Origin: Gemmatimonadota bacterium | GTDB taxonomy: Bacteria; Gemmatimonadota; Gemmatimonadetes; Gemmatimonadales; Gemmatimonadaceae | Length of the DNA: 64,000 nt | Assembly (NCBI GenBank): GCA_003134685.1 | Contig: PLCA01000005.1 | Location: forward strand, 1 to 64,000 | Reading direction: 5' to 3' | Part shown: positions 47,661 through 57,373 of the stretch, piece by piece | Numbering within the stretch: position 1 is the stretch's first letter | How the letters are laid out: each line of letters begins with the position of its first letter | Program-made: the position numbers and the translations under genes | The notes under the pieces: generated by a model | Database searches by the model: none | Told to the model about the DNA's origin: nothing | What the model saw: only the letters and a program-made list of their open reading frames with translations

Positions 47661-49688
47661 ATGAGAAGACCGCTTTTACTCGCGGCTGGAGCGCTCGCCG
47701 CCTACGCCTGCGCCGGCCACAAGAGACCGGACAATTTGCCACCCGGGCCACATATGCCGTTCGGAGCGACGGTCGTACTGATGACAGTGTCCGACTCGGA
47801 ATGGCTATCGTACGGCCGGACTCCATACGGCGACCGTCACTCGCCGCTGCGTCAGATTGATACCGGCAACGTCTCGACGCTTGAGGTCGCCTGGCGCTTT
47901 CACACCGGGGAAGGCGCACCTGAATTCAAGACACGGTCGCCGACCGCACTCGAAGTAACCCCGGTCGTGTTTCGTGGGACCATGTACCTGAGCACTCCAC
48001 TCGGCAGAGTGTTCGCACTGGATCCCGTCACCGGCGCGCGACGCTGGGTCTATGATCCGCAGATCGACCGCACAACGCAGTTCGGCGATTTCGCCAATCG
48101 CGGTGTGGCGCTCTGGCTCGATTACGCGGCCGTCGCTGGCTCGCGCTGCTCGCTCCGAGTCTTCGTCGCAACCATAGACACGCGGCTCATCGCGCTCGAC
48201 GCCGCCAGCGGCTCGCCGTGCACGGATTTCGGAGCTGGCGGGACAGTGAGGCTCCGCGATGGATTGAGAAATCCGCCCGGCTTCGCCTCGGAGTACGAGG
48301 AGACTTCTCCGCCAACGGTGGTTGATGGCGTGGTCGTCGTCGGCTCGGCCGTCGCTGACAACAATAGGATTGATGCCGCGAGCGGCGAGGTCCGCGGATA
48401 CGATGCACGAACGGGCGCTCTGCGCTGGACGTTCGATCCCGTTCCACAAACTGTGTCGGATTCCGCGTACGTGACGTGGATCGGCCCCAACGCGCACGGG
48501 AGCGGTGCCGCCAACTCGTGGACGGTTTTCGCCGCGGATCCCGGTCGCAAAACCGTATACATCGCGACGAGCTCACCGAGCGTGGACTATTTTGGCGGCG
48601 AGCGGAAAGGACGCAATGAACACGGAAATTCCGTCGTTGCAATTGAGGCCGGCACTGGTCGAGTGTTGTGGCATTTCCAGACGGTCCGGCACGATCTCTG
48701 GGACTATGACAACGCATCTCCGCCGGCCGTGGTTTATATGACCATCGGTGGGCGGCGCATTTCCGTGGTTCTTCAAGCGACCAAGACCGGCCAGCTCTTC
48801 GCGCTCGATGGCGAAACGGGCAAGCCGCTGTTTCCCGTGATCGAAGGTGCTGTCCCTTCGAGCGATGTCCCCGGTGAAGAGGCGTGGCCCGCCCAGATCC
48901 TCAGCTCCGGGCTACCGCCCCTCAGTCCGCAGGCCATCACTCGCGACCAGATATGGGGCCCGACCCCGGACGATCGCGATGCGTGTCGCAAGCGCTTCGA
49001 CGAGCTTCGCTACGATGGCACCTTCACGCCGCCGAGCACGCGCGGCTCGCTCATCATTCCGTCTAACGTCGGTGGTGCGCACTGGGGCGGCCTCGCGCTC
49101 GATCCCGAGAACGACGTCGTCGTTGTCCCGACCAATCGTATTGCGGCGGTCATCACGCTCATTCCGCGCGACACGTTCGAGACGATGCGCGGGCGCCCCA
49201 CTGTTGGCGAGCGGATCGGGACCGAATACGCGATGATGCACGGCACTCCGTTCGTGCTCAAGCGGGAGCTGTTCCTCGGACCGTCGGGAGCTCCGTGCAC
49301 GCCACCGCCATTCGGGGCGCTCGTCGCCCTCAGCCTGCGTACCCGACAGATACTGTGGAGCGTTCCCCTGGGAACGTCAGAAGGACTCGACAAGATCGGT
49401 ATTCACGTCCCACCGGACATACCAGGGGCGATCAATCTCGGCGGCCCGATCACTACCGCCGGCGGATTGGTATTCATTGGCGCGGCAACCGATCGCTATT
49501 TCCGCGCGTACGATCTGAAAAACGGACGCGAGCTTTGGAAGGTGGCTCTGCCGGCTGGGGGCAAGGCGACTCCGATGACCTATCTCGGATCGGACGGCAG
49601 GCAGTACGTGGTCATCGCCGCCGGCGGCGACGGCAAGGCGTGGGGCTGGAGCGACGAGGTGATCGCGTTTGCTCTTCCGCGCCCTTAA
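47661..49688 (+). CDS. PQQ-dependent dehydrogenase (quinoprotein glucose dehydrogenase-like), lipoprotein
   Basis: A 675-residue periplasmic quinoprotein. Signal ends AAYAC, so it is lipid-anchored instead of having the five-helix domain of membrane-bound glucose dehydrogenase. WLSYGRTPYGDRHSPLRQI and STLEVAWRFHTGEG begin the eight-bladed propeller; HGNSVVAIEAGTGRVLWHFQ and DLWDYDNASPPAVV form the PQQ pocket, and GGPITTAGGLVFIGAATD is a late blade. It oxidises an aldose or alcohol and passes electrons to quinone or cytochrome c. Substrate uncertain; no pqq synthesis genes are in view. Confidence 0.9.
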   Translation: MRRPLLLAAGALAAYACAGHKRPDNLPPGPHMPFGATVVLMTVSDSEWLSYGRTPYGDRHSPLRQIDTGNVSTLEVAWRFHTGEGAPEFKTRSPTALEVTPVVFRGTMYLSTPLGRVFALDPVTGARRWVYDPQIDRTTQFGDFANRGVALWLDYAAVAGSRCSLRVFVATIDTRLIALDAASGSPCTDFGAGGTVRLRDGLRNPPGFASEYEETSPPTVVDGVVVVGSAVADNNRIDAASGEVRGYDARTGALRWTFDPVPQTVSDSAYVTWIGPNAHGSGAANSWTVFAADPGRKTVYIATSSPSVDYFGGERKGRNEHGNSVVAIEAGTGRVLWHFQTVRHDLWDYDNASPPAVVYMTIGGRRISVVLQATKTGQLFALDGETGKPLFPVIEGAVPSSDVPGEEAWPAQILSSGLPPLSPQAITRDQIWGPTPDDRDACRKRFDELRYDGTFTPPSTRGSLIIPSNVGGAHWGGLALDPENDVVVVPTNRIAAVITLIPRDTFETMRGRPTVGERIGTEYAMMHGTPFVLKRELFLGPSGAPCTPPPFGALVALSLRTRQILWSVPLGTSEGLDKIGIHVPPDIPGAINLGGPITTAGGLVFIGAATDRYFRAYDLKNGRELWKVALPAGGKATPMTYLGSDGRQYVVIAAGGDGKAWGWSDEVIAFALPRP

Positions 49689-49717
49689 ACTTCAAAAAAC
49701 GAATATCCAGCTTCTTC

Positions 49718-49930
49718 ATGACATTCGAAAAGAGCCTTCGCCGCCTCGATGAGATCATGGCCGCCCTCGAAGGGGAGCAGGTTGGCCTCGACGCATCGCT
49801 CAAGCTGTTCGAAGAGGGCATTGAGTTGCTGCGCGCCGCCTCGACCGAGCTCGACAAGGCAGAGACGAAAGTCCAGATGCTCCTCGAGAAGTCAGACGGG
49901 GGCTTCGAGTTACGGGAGATGGATCTCTAA
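49718..49930 (+). CDS. xseB: Exodeoxyribonuclease VII small subunit
   Basis: A 70-residue helical subunit of exonuclease VII, which trims single-stranded DNA ends. FEKSLRRLDEIMAALEGEQVG and LDASLKLFEEGIELLRAASTEL are the two antiparallel helices; KVQML is typical of the C-terminus. The ATG at 49718 gives the usual start (MTFEKSL). The large subunit xseA is not in the window. It begins the conserved xseB-ispA-dxs-nadK-recN string. Confidence 0.92.
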   Translation: MTFEKSLRRLDEIMAALEGEQVGLDASLKLFEEGIELLRAASTELDKAETKVQMLLEKSDGGFELREMDL

Positions 49931-49934
49931 CGCA

Positions 49935-50819
49935 GTGCCGTTTCGCTTCGATGTAGATCGAGAGGGAATCGAGCGGCGGCTGGATGAGATCTGCGCAGGC
50001 TATCTCTCCGATCTCCCAGCGGGAATCGCAGACGCTATCCGGTATGGACTCAAGAGTCCCGGGAAGCGACTGCGCCCCCTTCTGCTTCTCTTTGCCTACC
50101 GCGCTGCCGGGGGCACGGACGACGCGAGCCTCCTAGCGTGCGCGCCCGAAGTAATTCACTGCTACTCGTTGATGCACGACGATTTGCCGTGTATGGACGA
50201 CGACGACATGCGCCGCGGCCGGCCGACGGTGCACAAAGTTCACGGCTCGAGGACCGCGATATTGGGAGGGGTTGCGATGATTCCGCTAGCGGTCAGGGTG
50301 GTGCGCGACTCTGCGCAATCGATGCGATTGCCCCGGCAAGCGAGGACCCAGCTTCTCGAAACCCTGCTCGACGCCGGTGGGGCGCGGGGAATGATCGGAG
50401 GACAGCTACGCGATCTGGCCGGGGAGGGATTGTCCTTGTCGCTGGAGGAGCGGGAAGGAATTCACTCCGCCAAGACGGGCGCGCTGATAGTGGCCTCGGT
50501 CAGGATGGGCGGCCTAGCAGCGGGCGGCGGCCAAGCGCAGATCGCCGCGCTGGAGCGCTATGGCCGCGCCGTCGGACTCGCCTTCCAGATAATGGATGAT
50601 GTCCTCGATGTGACGTCGACTACCAGCGCTCTCGGCAAGACAACCGGCAGGGACGCCGCACTCGGGAAAAGCACTTATCCCGCGCTGCTGGGCGTGGACG
50701 GCGCCCGGCAGCGCGCTGAGGTCCTCATCGCCGCTGGTCTGGAGAGCCTCGGGCAGCAGAAAATGCTAACGCAGGAGCTTTCACAAGTGGCTAATTTCAT
50801 GGTTACCCGTACGTCGTGA
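49935..50819 (+). CDS. ispA: Polyprenyl (farnesyl/geranylgeranyl) diphosphate synthase
   Basis: Head-to-tail prenyltransferase that builds farnesyl or geranylgeranyl diphosphate from IPP. Start GTG 49935, four bases after xseB, gives 294 residues. [15 protein letters not shown]; first Asp-rich motif [17 protein letters not shown]; second motif [12 protein letters not shown] with the KSTYP-like [10 protein letters not shown]. Chain length cannot be settled from the motif alone, as the position before the first motif is not strongly aromatic. The next gene overlaps by four bases. Confidence 0.93.
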   Translation: MPFRFDVDREGIERRLDEICAGYLSDLPAGIADAIRYGLKSPGKRLRPLLLLFAYRAAGGTDDASLLACAPEVIHCYSLMHDDLPCMDDDDMRRGRPTVHKVHGSRTAILGGVAMIPLAVRVVRDSAQSMRLPRQARTQLLETLLDAGGARGMIGGQLRDLAGEGLSLSLEEREGIHSAKTGALIVASVRMGGLAAGGGQAQIAALERYGRAVGLAFQIMDDVLDVTSTTSALGKTTGRDAALGKSTYPALLGVDGARQRAEVLIAAGLESLGQQKMLTQELSQVANFMVTRTS

Positions 50820-52768
50820 ATAACACGCAAGACATGTCAATCCTCGACCGTATCTACTCCCCCGCGGATCTCAAGCCGATGACGCGCGACGAGCTGCGCG
50901 CCGTCGCCGACGAGATGCGCGTCCGTCTCATCGAGACGTGCTCACGGACGGGCGGCCACATTGGCGCCGGACTCGGGGTGGTCGAGTTGACGGTGGCGCT
51001 GCACGCCGTGTTCGATGCGCCCAGGGACCGGATCGTCTGGGACGTGGGGCATCAGGGCTACCCGCACAAATTCCTCACCGGCCGCGCCGACAAATTCGAG
51101 ACGCTTCGCCAGGAGAACGGGCTGTCCGGATTCCTGAAGCGAACGGAGAGCGAGTACGACACCTTCGGCGCCGGACACGCGGGGACGGCGATATCCGCGG
51201 GTTACGGAATGGCCGTCGCGCGCGACCTCAACGGCGAGGACTTCAAGGTCGTCTCGATTCTTGGAGATGGAGCGCTCACCTGCGGGCTGGCGTACGAAGG
51301 TCTCAACAACGCGGGCGCATCAGAGCGCGACTTCATCGTCATTCTCAACGACAACGAGATGTCGATCGCACCAAACGTGGGCGCGATGTCGAAGTACCTG
51401 ACTTCGATTCAGCGGAACCCGTTGTACAACCGCGTCCGGTCCGCGATCGGAGCCGTGATCGACGCCGCGCCGGGCCCGCTCGCCGGAGTAGGCACGCTGG
51501 TGAGGAAGTGGGAGGAGAGCGTGAAGACCTTCTTCACTCCGGGCGTTCTCTTCGAGGAGCTCGGCTTCCGCTACTTCGGCCCAATCGACGGTCACGACAT
51601 CGACGCGCTGATGGATACCTTCGCGGCCGTAAGGGACATGAGCGGGCCGCGTCTCATTCATTGCATCACGCAGAAAGGGAAAGGTTTTCCCGCGGGCGAG
51701 CACATCGAGAAGTGGCACGCGCTTCCACCGGGACACGATCCGGCAACGGGGAAGCAGCGCAAAGTTTCCTCCGCGAATTCGGCGTACACCGCGGCTTTCG
51801 GACAGGGCCTGGTCGAGCTCGCGAATGAGAACCCACGACTCGTCGCTATCACTGGCGCAATGCCTAGTGGAACTGGAACCGCCGCGTTCGCTAAGGCGTA
51901 CCCCGAGCGCTTCTTCGATGTCGGAATCGCGGAAGGGCACGCGGTGACGTTCGCGGCCGGTCTCGCCACCGGGGGAATCCGCCCAGTGTGCGCCATCTAC
52001 TCGACGTTCCTCCAACGCGCGTACGACAACGTCATTCACGATGTCGCCATCCAGCACCTGCCCGTCGTGTTCGCGATGGATCGCGCCGGCGTGGTCGGTG
52101 AAGACGGTCCCACGCACATGGGGCTCTACGACATCGCCTACATGCTTGCCGTTCCCGGTATGGTCGTCACCGCGCCAAAGAACGGCAGGGAGATGATCGC
52201 GCTGCTCCGGAGCGGACTCGAGTACGACAAGGGGCCCTTCTGCCTCAGGTATCCGCGCGACGCCACGCCCGACACCGTTCCGGCGGCGTCCGACATCGAG
52301 GCGGTTCCGCACGCCTCGTGGGAAGTTCTTCGCCGCGGCGTCAGCGCCAGCCGCGATGCGGACAAAGAAGTCGCGATCCTCGCGGTCGGGACCATGGTAC
52401 TTCCATCGCTTGCTGCTGCGGACATCCTCGCGGATGGCGGTGTGAGCGCGACGGTGGTGAATTGCAGATATCTCAAGCCCTATGACGCGAGAGTGCTGGC
52501 CGAGATTGTCGGCGATCACCGCAACATTCTGGTGGTCGAGGAAGGAACCGTCGTCAACGGCTTTGGAGCGCGCATGGCGGCCGTGATCGCGGAGATGGAT
52601 TCGTCGGTGAGAGTGGTGGCGCACGGAGTGCCGGACGACTTCGTGGATCAGGCGCCGCGCGCGAAGCAGCTCGCGCTTCTGGGGCTCGACCCGCGCGGGA
52701 TCGCGCACCGGGCGAGCGATGCGTTCGGATTGGGTAGCTCGCGGGGCACCCACCTTCGTGCCGTCTGA
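50816..52768 (+). CDS. dxs: 1-deoxy-D-xylulose-5-phosphate synthase
   Basis: First step of the MEP isoprenoid pathway: pyruvate plus glyceraldehyde-3-phosphate gives DXP, with thiamine diphosphate. 650 residues. HIGAGLGVVELTVALHAVFD, DVGHQGYPHKFLTGR, and the TPP/Mg signature GDGALTCGLAYEGLNNAG followed by NDNEMSIAPN. The pyrimidine domain holds FDVGIAEGHAVTFAAGLA, and the C-terminal domain VDFVDQ-like HGVPDDFVDQ. GTG start; an in-frame ATG at 50834 is an option. It is coupled to ispA, giving one prenyl-diphosphate unit. Confidence 0.96.
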   Translation: MNNTQDMSILDRIYSPADLKPMTRDELRAVADEMRVRLIETCSRTGGHIGAGLGVVELTVALHAVFDAPRDRIVWDVGHQGYPHKFLTGRADKFETLRQENGLSGFLKRTESEYDTFGAGHAGTAISAGYGMAVARDLNGEDFKVVSILGDGALTCGLAYEGLNNAGASERDFIVILNDNEMSIAPNVGAMSKYLTSIQRNPLYNRVRSAIGAVIDAAPGPLAGVGTLVRKWEESVKTFFTPGVLFEELGFRYFGPIDGHDIDALMDTFAAVRDMSGPRLIHCITQKGKGFPAGEHIEKWHALPPGHDPATGKQRKVSSANSAYTAAFGQGLVELANENPRLVAITGAMPSGTGTAAFAKAYPERFFDVGIAEGHAVTFAAGLATGGIRPVCAIYSTFLQRAYDNVIHDVAIQHLPVVFAMDRAGVVGEDGPTHMGLYDIAYMLAVPGMVVTAPKNGREMIALLRSGLEYDKGPFCLRYPRDATPDTVPAASDIEAVPHASWEVLRRGVSASRDADKEVAILAVGTMVLPSLAAADILADGGVSATVVNCRYLKPYDARVLAEIVGDHRNILVVEEGTVVNGFGARMAAVIAEMDSSVRVVAHGVPDDFVDQAPRAKQLALLGLDPRGIAHRASDAFGLGSSRGTHLRAV

Positions 52769-53631
52769 TGCGGCTTGGCGTCATCGGGCATCAGGGATAT
52801 GATGAGCTGCCTGAAATTCTGCGCACGCTCTTTCGCGTTGCGCCCGACCTCAAGATCGAGCCGCTGCTCGAGCAGGGCCTTCACGAGATAGCAGGGAAGG
52901 GTGCGCGTCTCGAGGATGCGCAGCAGCTCGACGCGCTCGTGACGTTGGGCGGCGACGGGACTCTGCTCCGCGGCGCGCGCTTTCTCGACGGACGCGACAT
53001 TCCGATACTCGGCGTGAATCTCGGGCGTCTGGGATTTCTCACCAGCTGCCTGAGCGACGATTTCGAGCCCGCGCTCAAGAATCTGGCGAGCGGCGATTAC
53101 GTTGCGCAGCCACGCATGGCTCTCACTGCCCGCGCGATCAGCTCCGACGGCGAAGTGCGCAAGCAATGGCGAGCGCTCAATGATTTCGTGCTCCACAAGG
53201 GCGGCTTCGCCCGTGTCGTGCGGCTGAACGTCTTCGTCGACGGTGAAAGCATTGGCACCTACGCCTGCGATGGCGTCGTGATCTGTACTCCCACGGGATC
53301 GACCGCCTATAGTCTCTCGGCGGGGGGACCGGTGGTCGTGCCCACAGTAGAGTCAATCATCATCACTCCGGTCTCTCCACACACGCTCGCCGTCCGGTCT
53401 CTGGTAATCCCAGCTGACGCCGAAGTGACGGTGGAAGCAAATGAGACTCCGACCGAGCTTCTGGTTACGGTGGACGGACAGGTCGGAACGAGCTTTGTGA
53501 AGGGCGAGAAGCTCAAGGTGAGAAAGGCCGACAATCCCGTTCGCATCATTCGCTTTCCCGGTGCGACGTTCTTCGAGCGAATGCGGGTCAAACTCGGTTG
53601 GGGAGGATTGCCCGACGTCGACCAGCCGTAG
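52768..53631 (+). CDS. nadK: NAD kinase
   Basis: Phosphorylates NAD to NADP. 287 residues. LVTLGGDGTLLRGARFLDG carries the GGDGT motif with the catalytic Asp; NLGRLGFLTSCL; conserved NDFVLHKGG-like ALNDFVLHKGGFARVV; and the NAD site GVVICTPTGSTAYSLSAGGPVV. The ATG overlaps the dxs stop (TGATG). Confidence 0.95.
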   Translation: MRLGVIGHQGYDELPEILRTLFRVAPDLKIEPLLEQGLHEIAGKGARLEDAQQLDALVTLGGDGTLLRGARFLDGRDIPILGVNLGRLGFLTSCLSDDFEPALKNLASGDYVAQPRMALTARAISSDGEVRKQWRALNDFVLHKGGFARVVRLNVFVDGESIGTYACDGVVICTPTGSTAYSLSAGGPVVVPTVESIIITPVSPHTLAVRSLVIPADAEVTVEANETPTELLVTVDGQVGTSFVKGEKLKVRKADNPVRIIRFPGATFFERMRVKLGWGGLPDVDQP

Positions 53632-53633
53632 AG

Positions 53634-55307
53634 ATGCTGACTGAGTTGCGCATCCGAAACTTCGCGATCATCGAGCAGGTGACGCTTCCGCTCGGAGAGG
53701 GCTTCAACGTGCTTTCCGGAGAGACGGGTGCCGGAAAGTCCATCATCGTCGGAGCGCTGGGACTCTTGCTCGGCGAGAGGGCGAGCGCTGATCTGATCCG
53801 CTCCGGAGCAGACAAGGCGACGGTCGAGGGAGTGTTCGATGTCGCGAAGCTGAAGGGAATCGCCGCACTCGCTGACGACCACGGAATCGAGGTCGAGGAC
53901 GACACGCTCGTCCTGAAGCGCGAGATCGCGGCGAACGGACGCGGACGCGCCTGGATCAACGGTGCCACGGTGACCGCCGCGGTACTGGCGGAGATCGGGC
54001 GCCAGCTCGTGAATCTGCACGGCCAGCACGATGCGCAGACGCTGCTCGATGGCGAATCGCAGCGCCGGATCCTGGACGCGTTCGGCGGGGCCGAGCCGCA
54101 AGCAGGGCTGGTTCGCGGCACGTACGCGGAGCTCTCGAGAGTCCGCCGCGAGATCTCGAGCCTCTCCTCGCGCCGCGCCGAAGCGGAGAAACGAGCGGAC
54201 TATCTGAGGCACGTCGCGAAGGAGATCGAGGATGCGCGTCTTTCGCCCGGCGAAGACGCAAAGCTCGAGGACGAAGCGAGGGTGCTCGAAAACGCCGACG
54301 AGCTCCGCACACTGGCGAGCAGCCTGAGCGAGCTTCTCTCCGGAGAAGACGCGAGCGTGTTGAGTCAGCTCGCCGCAGCCCAGCGTCCGCTGACGTCTAT
54401 AGAACGCATCGATCCTTCCGCGGCGCGGATGCAGGAGCTGTTCGACGCGGGTTTTTACGCGCTCCAGGAGCTTGCGCGAAGCGTGGAAGACTATGCGGGC
54501 TCGGTGGATCTCGACCCTGCGCGTCTCGACGACGTGCGCCACCGGCGCGATCGGCTGTTCGGGCTGCTCAAGAAGTACGGCCCGTCGCTCGACAACGTGA
54601 TCGAGGCTGGCCGGTCCGCGCGCGCGGAGCTCGACCTGATCGACACGGCGCAGTTCGATCTCGCGAATCTGACCGCGCGCGAAGTGGACGCTCGCCGTCG
54701 TTTGTCCGCCGAGGCGGAAAAACTTTCCGACATGCGGCTCTCCGCGGCGAAGAAGCTGGCCAAGGCCGTCGACGCGCTGCTGCCACCGCTCGGAATGCCG
54801 GATGGCCGTTTCACGGTGTCTCTCGTCGCGCGTGACGAATCCACGGCGGAAGGCGCCGAGGATGTCGAGTTTCGCGTCGCGCTCAATGTCGGGCACGACG
54901 ATCGCCCGCTTGCGCGTGTCGCGTCGGGAGGAGAGCTCTCCCGTGTGATGCTCGCGCTGAAGACCATTCTGGCGCGCGTCGATCACGTGCCGACGTTGAT
55001 ATTCGACGAGGTGGATGCGGGGATCGGCGGCCGCGTGGGGCTTCAGGTCGGCGATACGTTGCGTCGCGTGGCGAAGGAGCACCAGGTGTTCGCGATCTCG
55101 CATCTGCCGCAGATCGCAGCTCGCGCACATCACCATATCGTCGTCGCGAAAGGCGCTAAGGGCGGCGTCACGACCGCGGACATCACGGTGCTCGAGGGAA
55201 TGAGCAGAGTGAATGAGATTGCGCGGATGCTGGGCGGAGATCCGGAAAGTAAAGTGAGTCGCGCGCACGCCAAGGAGCTTCTGGAAACTGCGGCGGGGCC
55301 CGGGTGA
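53634..55307 (+). CDS. recN: DNA repair protein RecN
   Basis: SMC-like ATPase acting at double-strand breaks. The ATG at 53634 (MLTELRIRNFAIIEQ) is the usual N-terminus and gives 557 residues. Walker A GETGAGKSIIVGALGLLLG; the coiled-coil arms occupy about residues 150-380; Walker B region TLIFDEVDAGIGGRVG, and HQVFAISHLPQIAARAHHH with the signature VASGGELSRVMLALK before it. Last gene of the string; a long hairpin element lies 30 bases after it. Confidence 0.95.
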   Translation: MLTELRIRNFAIIEQVTLPLGEGFNVLSGETGAGKSIIVGALGLLLGERASADLIRSGADKATVEGVFDVAKLKGIAALADDHGIEVEDDTLVLKREIAANGRGRAWINGATVTAAVLAEIGRQLVNLHGQHDAQTLLDGESQRRILDAFGGAEPQAGLVRGTYAELSRVRREISSLSSRRAEAEKRADYLRHVAKEIEDARLSPGEDAKLEDEARVLENADELRTLASSLSELLSGEDASVLSQLAAAQRPLTSIERIDPSAARMQELFDAGFYALQELARSVEDYAGSVDLDPARLDDVRHRRDRLFGLLKKYGPSLDNVIEAGRSARAELDLIDTAQFDLANLTAREVDARRRLSAEAEKLSDMRLSAAKKLAKAVDALLPPLGMPDGRFTVSLVARDESTAEGAEDVEFRVALNVGHDDRPLARVASGGELSRVMLALKTILARVDHVPTLIFDEVDAGIGGRVGLQVGDTLRRVAKEHQVFAISHLPQIAARAHHHIVVAKGAKGGVTTADITVLEGMSRVNEIARMLGGDPESKVSRAHAKELLETAAGPG

Positions 55308-55329
55308 TCCGTTCGCGCGTTCTTGGAGA

Positions 55330-55520
55330 TGCAAAAGAACGGGCGGGAGGCGTCAGAAGCACAGTTGGGAGTGCGTTAGTTCACAACGCCCAGACGGCAT
55401 TAGCGCCATCCGTGGTACAGGCACGCGGGTTCAGTAACTCTCACGCCACAGAGGCAAGTCCGGGCGTCGTGAACTGACAACCTGGCAATTACGCCTCTGG
55501 CGCCTCCCGCCCGTTCCGTT
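55330..55520. ncRNA. Candidate structured RNA: long bipartite hairpin with internal bubble
   Basis: A 21-bp outer stem (55337-55357 with 55496-55516, one G-U) encloses an asymmetric internal bubble, then a second 19-position stem (55375-55393 with 55460-55478, one G-U and two mismatches on the plus strand), then an apical region of about 66 bases that can form small hairpins. Total about 180 nt. This layout is that of 6S RNA, but no diagnostic 6S sequence was identified. Strand is unresolved; a T-rich tail (TTCTTTT) follows the stem only on the minus strand. It may also serve as a terminator for the convergent flanking genes. Confidence 0.45.
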
Positions 55521-55537
55521 GCACTTGTTGTCCGCGT

Positions 55538-57256
55538 CTATTTCCGCCCGAACAGCCTGAAGTAAAGCCTCAACTGTATCTGATCGGTAAAGAACTTGGG
55601 CTGATTGCCGCCCGCCCCCTTCACCGTCTGCCAGTGCAGGTACTGAACCTCGAACGGAACCCTCGCATTCCCCTGCTCGAACGAATACAGATTCGAGAAT
55701 GAGATTCCGCCGCCGAGTCTTTGCTCCGTCTGCGCGGTCTCGAGATCGAGGGTTGCCGCGTCGATCGTGATATCGGAGAATCCCGTCACCGCCGCCGGAA
55801 TCGTGAAAGTCCCGGTGTAGTCATCCTGCTTCTTGTTGCGATACATGTACCAGCCGGACACCGCCAGGTAGTCGTTGACCACGATGCGGGGCGCCGTCTC
55901 GAACTCGAATGTTGTGCCGAGCTGCCGGTGGACCATCTGCTTGCGATAGAGCGGAGCGAGCTCCTCATTGGGCAGATCGAGGATGCGCATCTCCTGGTCA
56001 TCGGCGAACGGCATGTTGTAGCGAACAATGAAAGACTGCCAGAAGTGCTTTCCGAGCAGAACATCGCCAAACCACCTGCCTTCGACCGTCCTCGCTTTGC
56101 GACCGGTGCCTATGTCGATGAAGTTGTCGGGCGATTCGATCTGCGCGGTGGGGAGGCGGAAGCTTACTCCGACGGCGGTCCGGAAATTCAGTCCCTGTGG
56201 CGACATTCTCGCCGCGGTGCTGCGGCCAAAGGAATCGAACACGGAGAATTTGCCGCCGATATCGATGTCGCCGAAATGGGATTTGGTGTTCGTCTCCAGC
56301 GGGGCTGCGTTGATCCCGAACGCCGAGTCGGTCAGAATGGTCTGTGCATCACGCACAGTGAGCCGGCTCTGGGCGGCGAAGGGACCATTCGTGGTAATCG
56401 GATTGCTGGCACCAAGAAAGCTGCTGTAGAGCGCCTTGAATGCCTGCACTCGCGCTTCGATCGCCAGCTGCGCATCGGTCCCGACGATAGGCACGAAGGG
56501 CGACGTTGTGTACAACCCGCCGTTTGCGCTGAACGGCCCGCCAAGGGGCCCGACGGCGCCGCCCGCAAACGCTCTCGAGTTGGCGATCAGGTTCGCCGCG
56601 TTCGCCTGATTGGCAAGGAGCGCGGGACACGAGGGAGACGCCGCGGGGTTCGCCTGACAGGCGGCGATCGAGCCTTCGAGCGCATTCGCCGCGTTTGTGA
56701 ATTGCGTGTACATCGCCGAGTTCTGAGCGAACGCTGCGGTAACTCCGAGCGCCGGGTTGAACCCGAGGTTTCCCTGCGTTTCGCTGGTGTTGACGTTGAA
56801 GAAGGCCGTGGCCCGCGTCTGGACATACGGCACCTGAATCCCGAGCGAGAGTCGTTGAAAGAGTCCCAACTCGAATACGATCGGAAAGGCGGTGACACGG
56901 TCGCGGAGGTTCACCAGGGTATTACCGAGCGTCGGGTTCCAGTTCGGATCTCCGATAAGGTTACGGACTCCCGTCTGCAGGGCGGCGAGATTCGGGAACT
57001 GCTTCACTCCAATTGTATCGAGGGTGAAGTCGACTCCGAGCGGCTCGAGGGCACCGTCTGGCCGCCCGGGCGTGTCCTTACCGTAGCGCTCGTTGAACCA
57101 GCTCCAATTGCCGGTAATCCGGAACCGGAACGCACCCCGAGGCAGCACCAGGGCGTCATCGCCAACGCCGAGCACGCGCTGGGCGCGCGCCGGCGTGGCG
57201 AAAAACGCCATGAATGCCAGAGCTACAGTCGAAACATTGACCAAAAGACGCCGCAT
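55538..57256 (-). CDS. Outer-membrane beta-barrel protein of unknown function
   Basis: A 572-residue exported protein; signal peptide ends ATPARAQ near residue 26. The first 140 and last 250 residues alternate polar and hydrophobic/aromatic residues as in a barrel (FRFRITGNWSWFNERYG, LSLGIQVPYVQTRATAFF, LRLYFRLFGRK with a C-terminal aromatic region). An Asn/Ala-rich middle (about 150-310) looks like a long extracellular or periplasmic insert. It resembles uncharacterised transporters of the FadL/phenol-degradation-type barrel group but without a clear family match. Confidence 0.7.
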   Translation of the reverse strand: MRRLLVNVSTVALAFMAFFATPARAQRVLGVGDDALVLPRGAFRFRITGNWSWFNERYGKDTPGRPDGALEPLGVDFTLDTIGVKQFPNLAALQTGVRNLIGDPNWNPTLGNTLVNLRDRVTAFPIVFELGLFQRLSLGIQVPYVQTRATAFFNVNTSETQGNLGFNPALGVTAAFAQNSAMYTQFTNAANALEGSIAACQANPAASPSCPALLANQANAANLIANSRAFAGGAVGPLGGPFSANGGLYTTSPFVPIVGTDAQLAIEARVQAFKALYSSFLGASNPITTNGPFAAQSRLTVRDAQTILTDSAFGINAAPLETNTKSHFGDIDIGGKFSVFDSFGRSTAARMSPQGLNFRTAVGVSFRLPTAQIESPDNFIDIGTGRKARTVEGRWFGDVLLGKHFWQSFIVRYNMPFADDQEMRILDLPNEELAPLYRKQMVHRQLGTTFEFETAPRIVVNDYLAVSGWYMYRNKKQDDYTGTFTIPAAVTGFSDITIDAATLDLETAQTEQRLGGGISFSNLYSFEQGNARVPFEVQYLHWQTVKGAGGNQPKFFTDQIQLRLYFRLFGRK

Positions 57257-57333
57257 AGGTTCGGGGACGTTATCATGTCGCGCGAGGTTTTGGCAACTTG
57301 AGATTGCGAGACTGTCAGAGTCACGCGCGCCGC

Positions 57334-57362
57334 TTGTTGGCGTCGTTTTTCACGGGTAGCTT
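57334..57362 (+). promoter_or_regulatory. Candidate promoter for the tRNA pair
   Basis: TTGTTG (57334-57339) and TAGCTT (57357-57362) are spaced by exactly 17 bases, with the expected start five to seven bases before tRNA-Gly. Good spacing, moderate hexamers. Confidence 0.35.
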
Positions 57363-57373
57363 TGTCACTGCTT

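Noticed and set aside
53307-55334. 675-codon antisense frame under recN
   Set aside because: Arg/His/Glu-rich shadow translation with no signal, domain or ribosome-binding site.
55451-55465. RNase P-like string (GGCAAGTCCGGGC)
   Set aside because: It resembles the conserved AAAGTCCGGGC core, but the element is about half the size of RNase P RNA and lacks the other conserved regions. The string is one arm of the inner stem.
55721-57301. 526-codon frame opposite the barrel protein
   Set aside because: Shadow frame. The minus-strand frame has a signal peptide and beta-barrel pattern.
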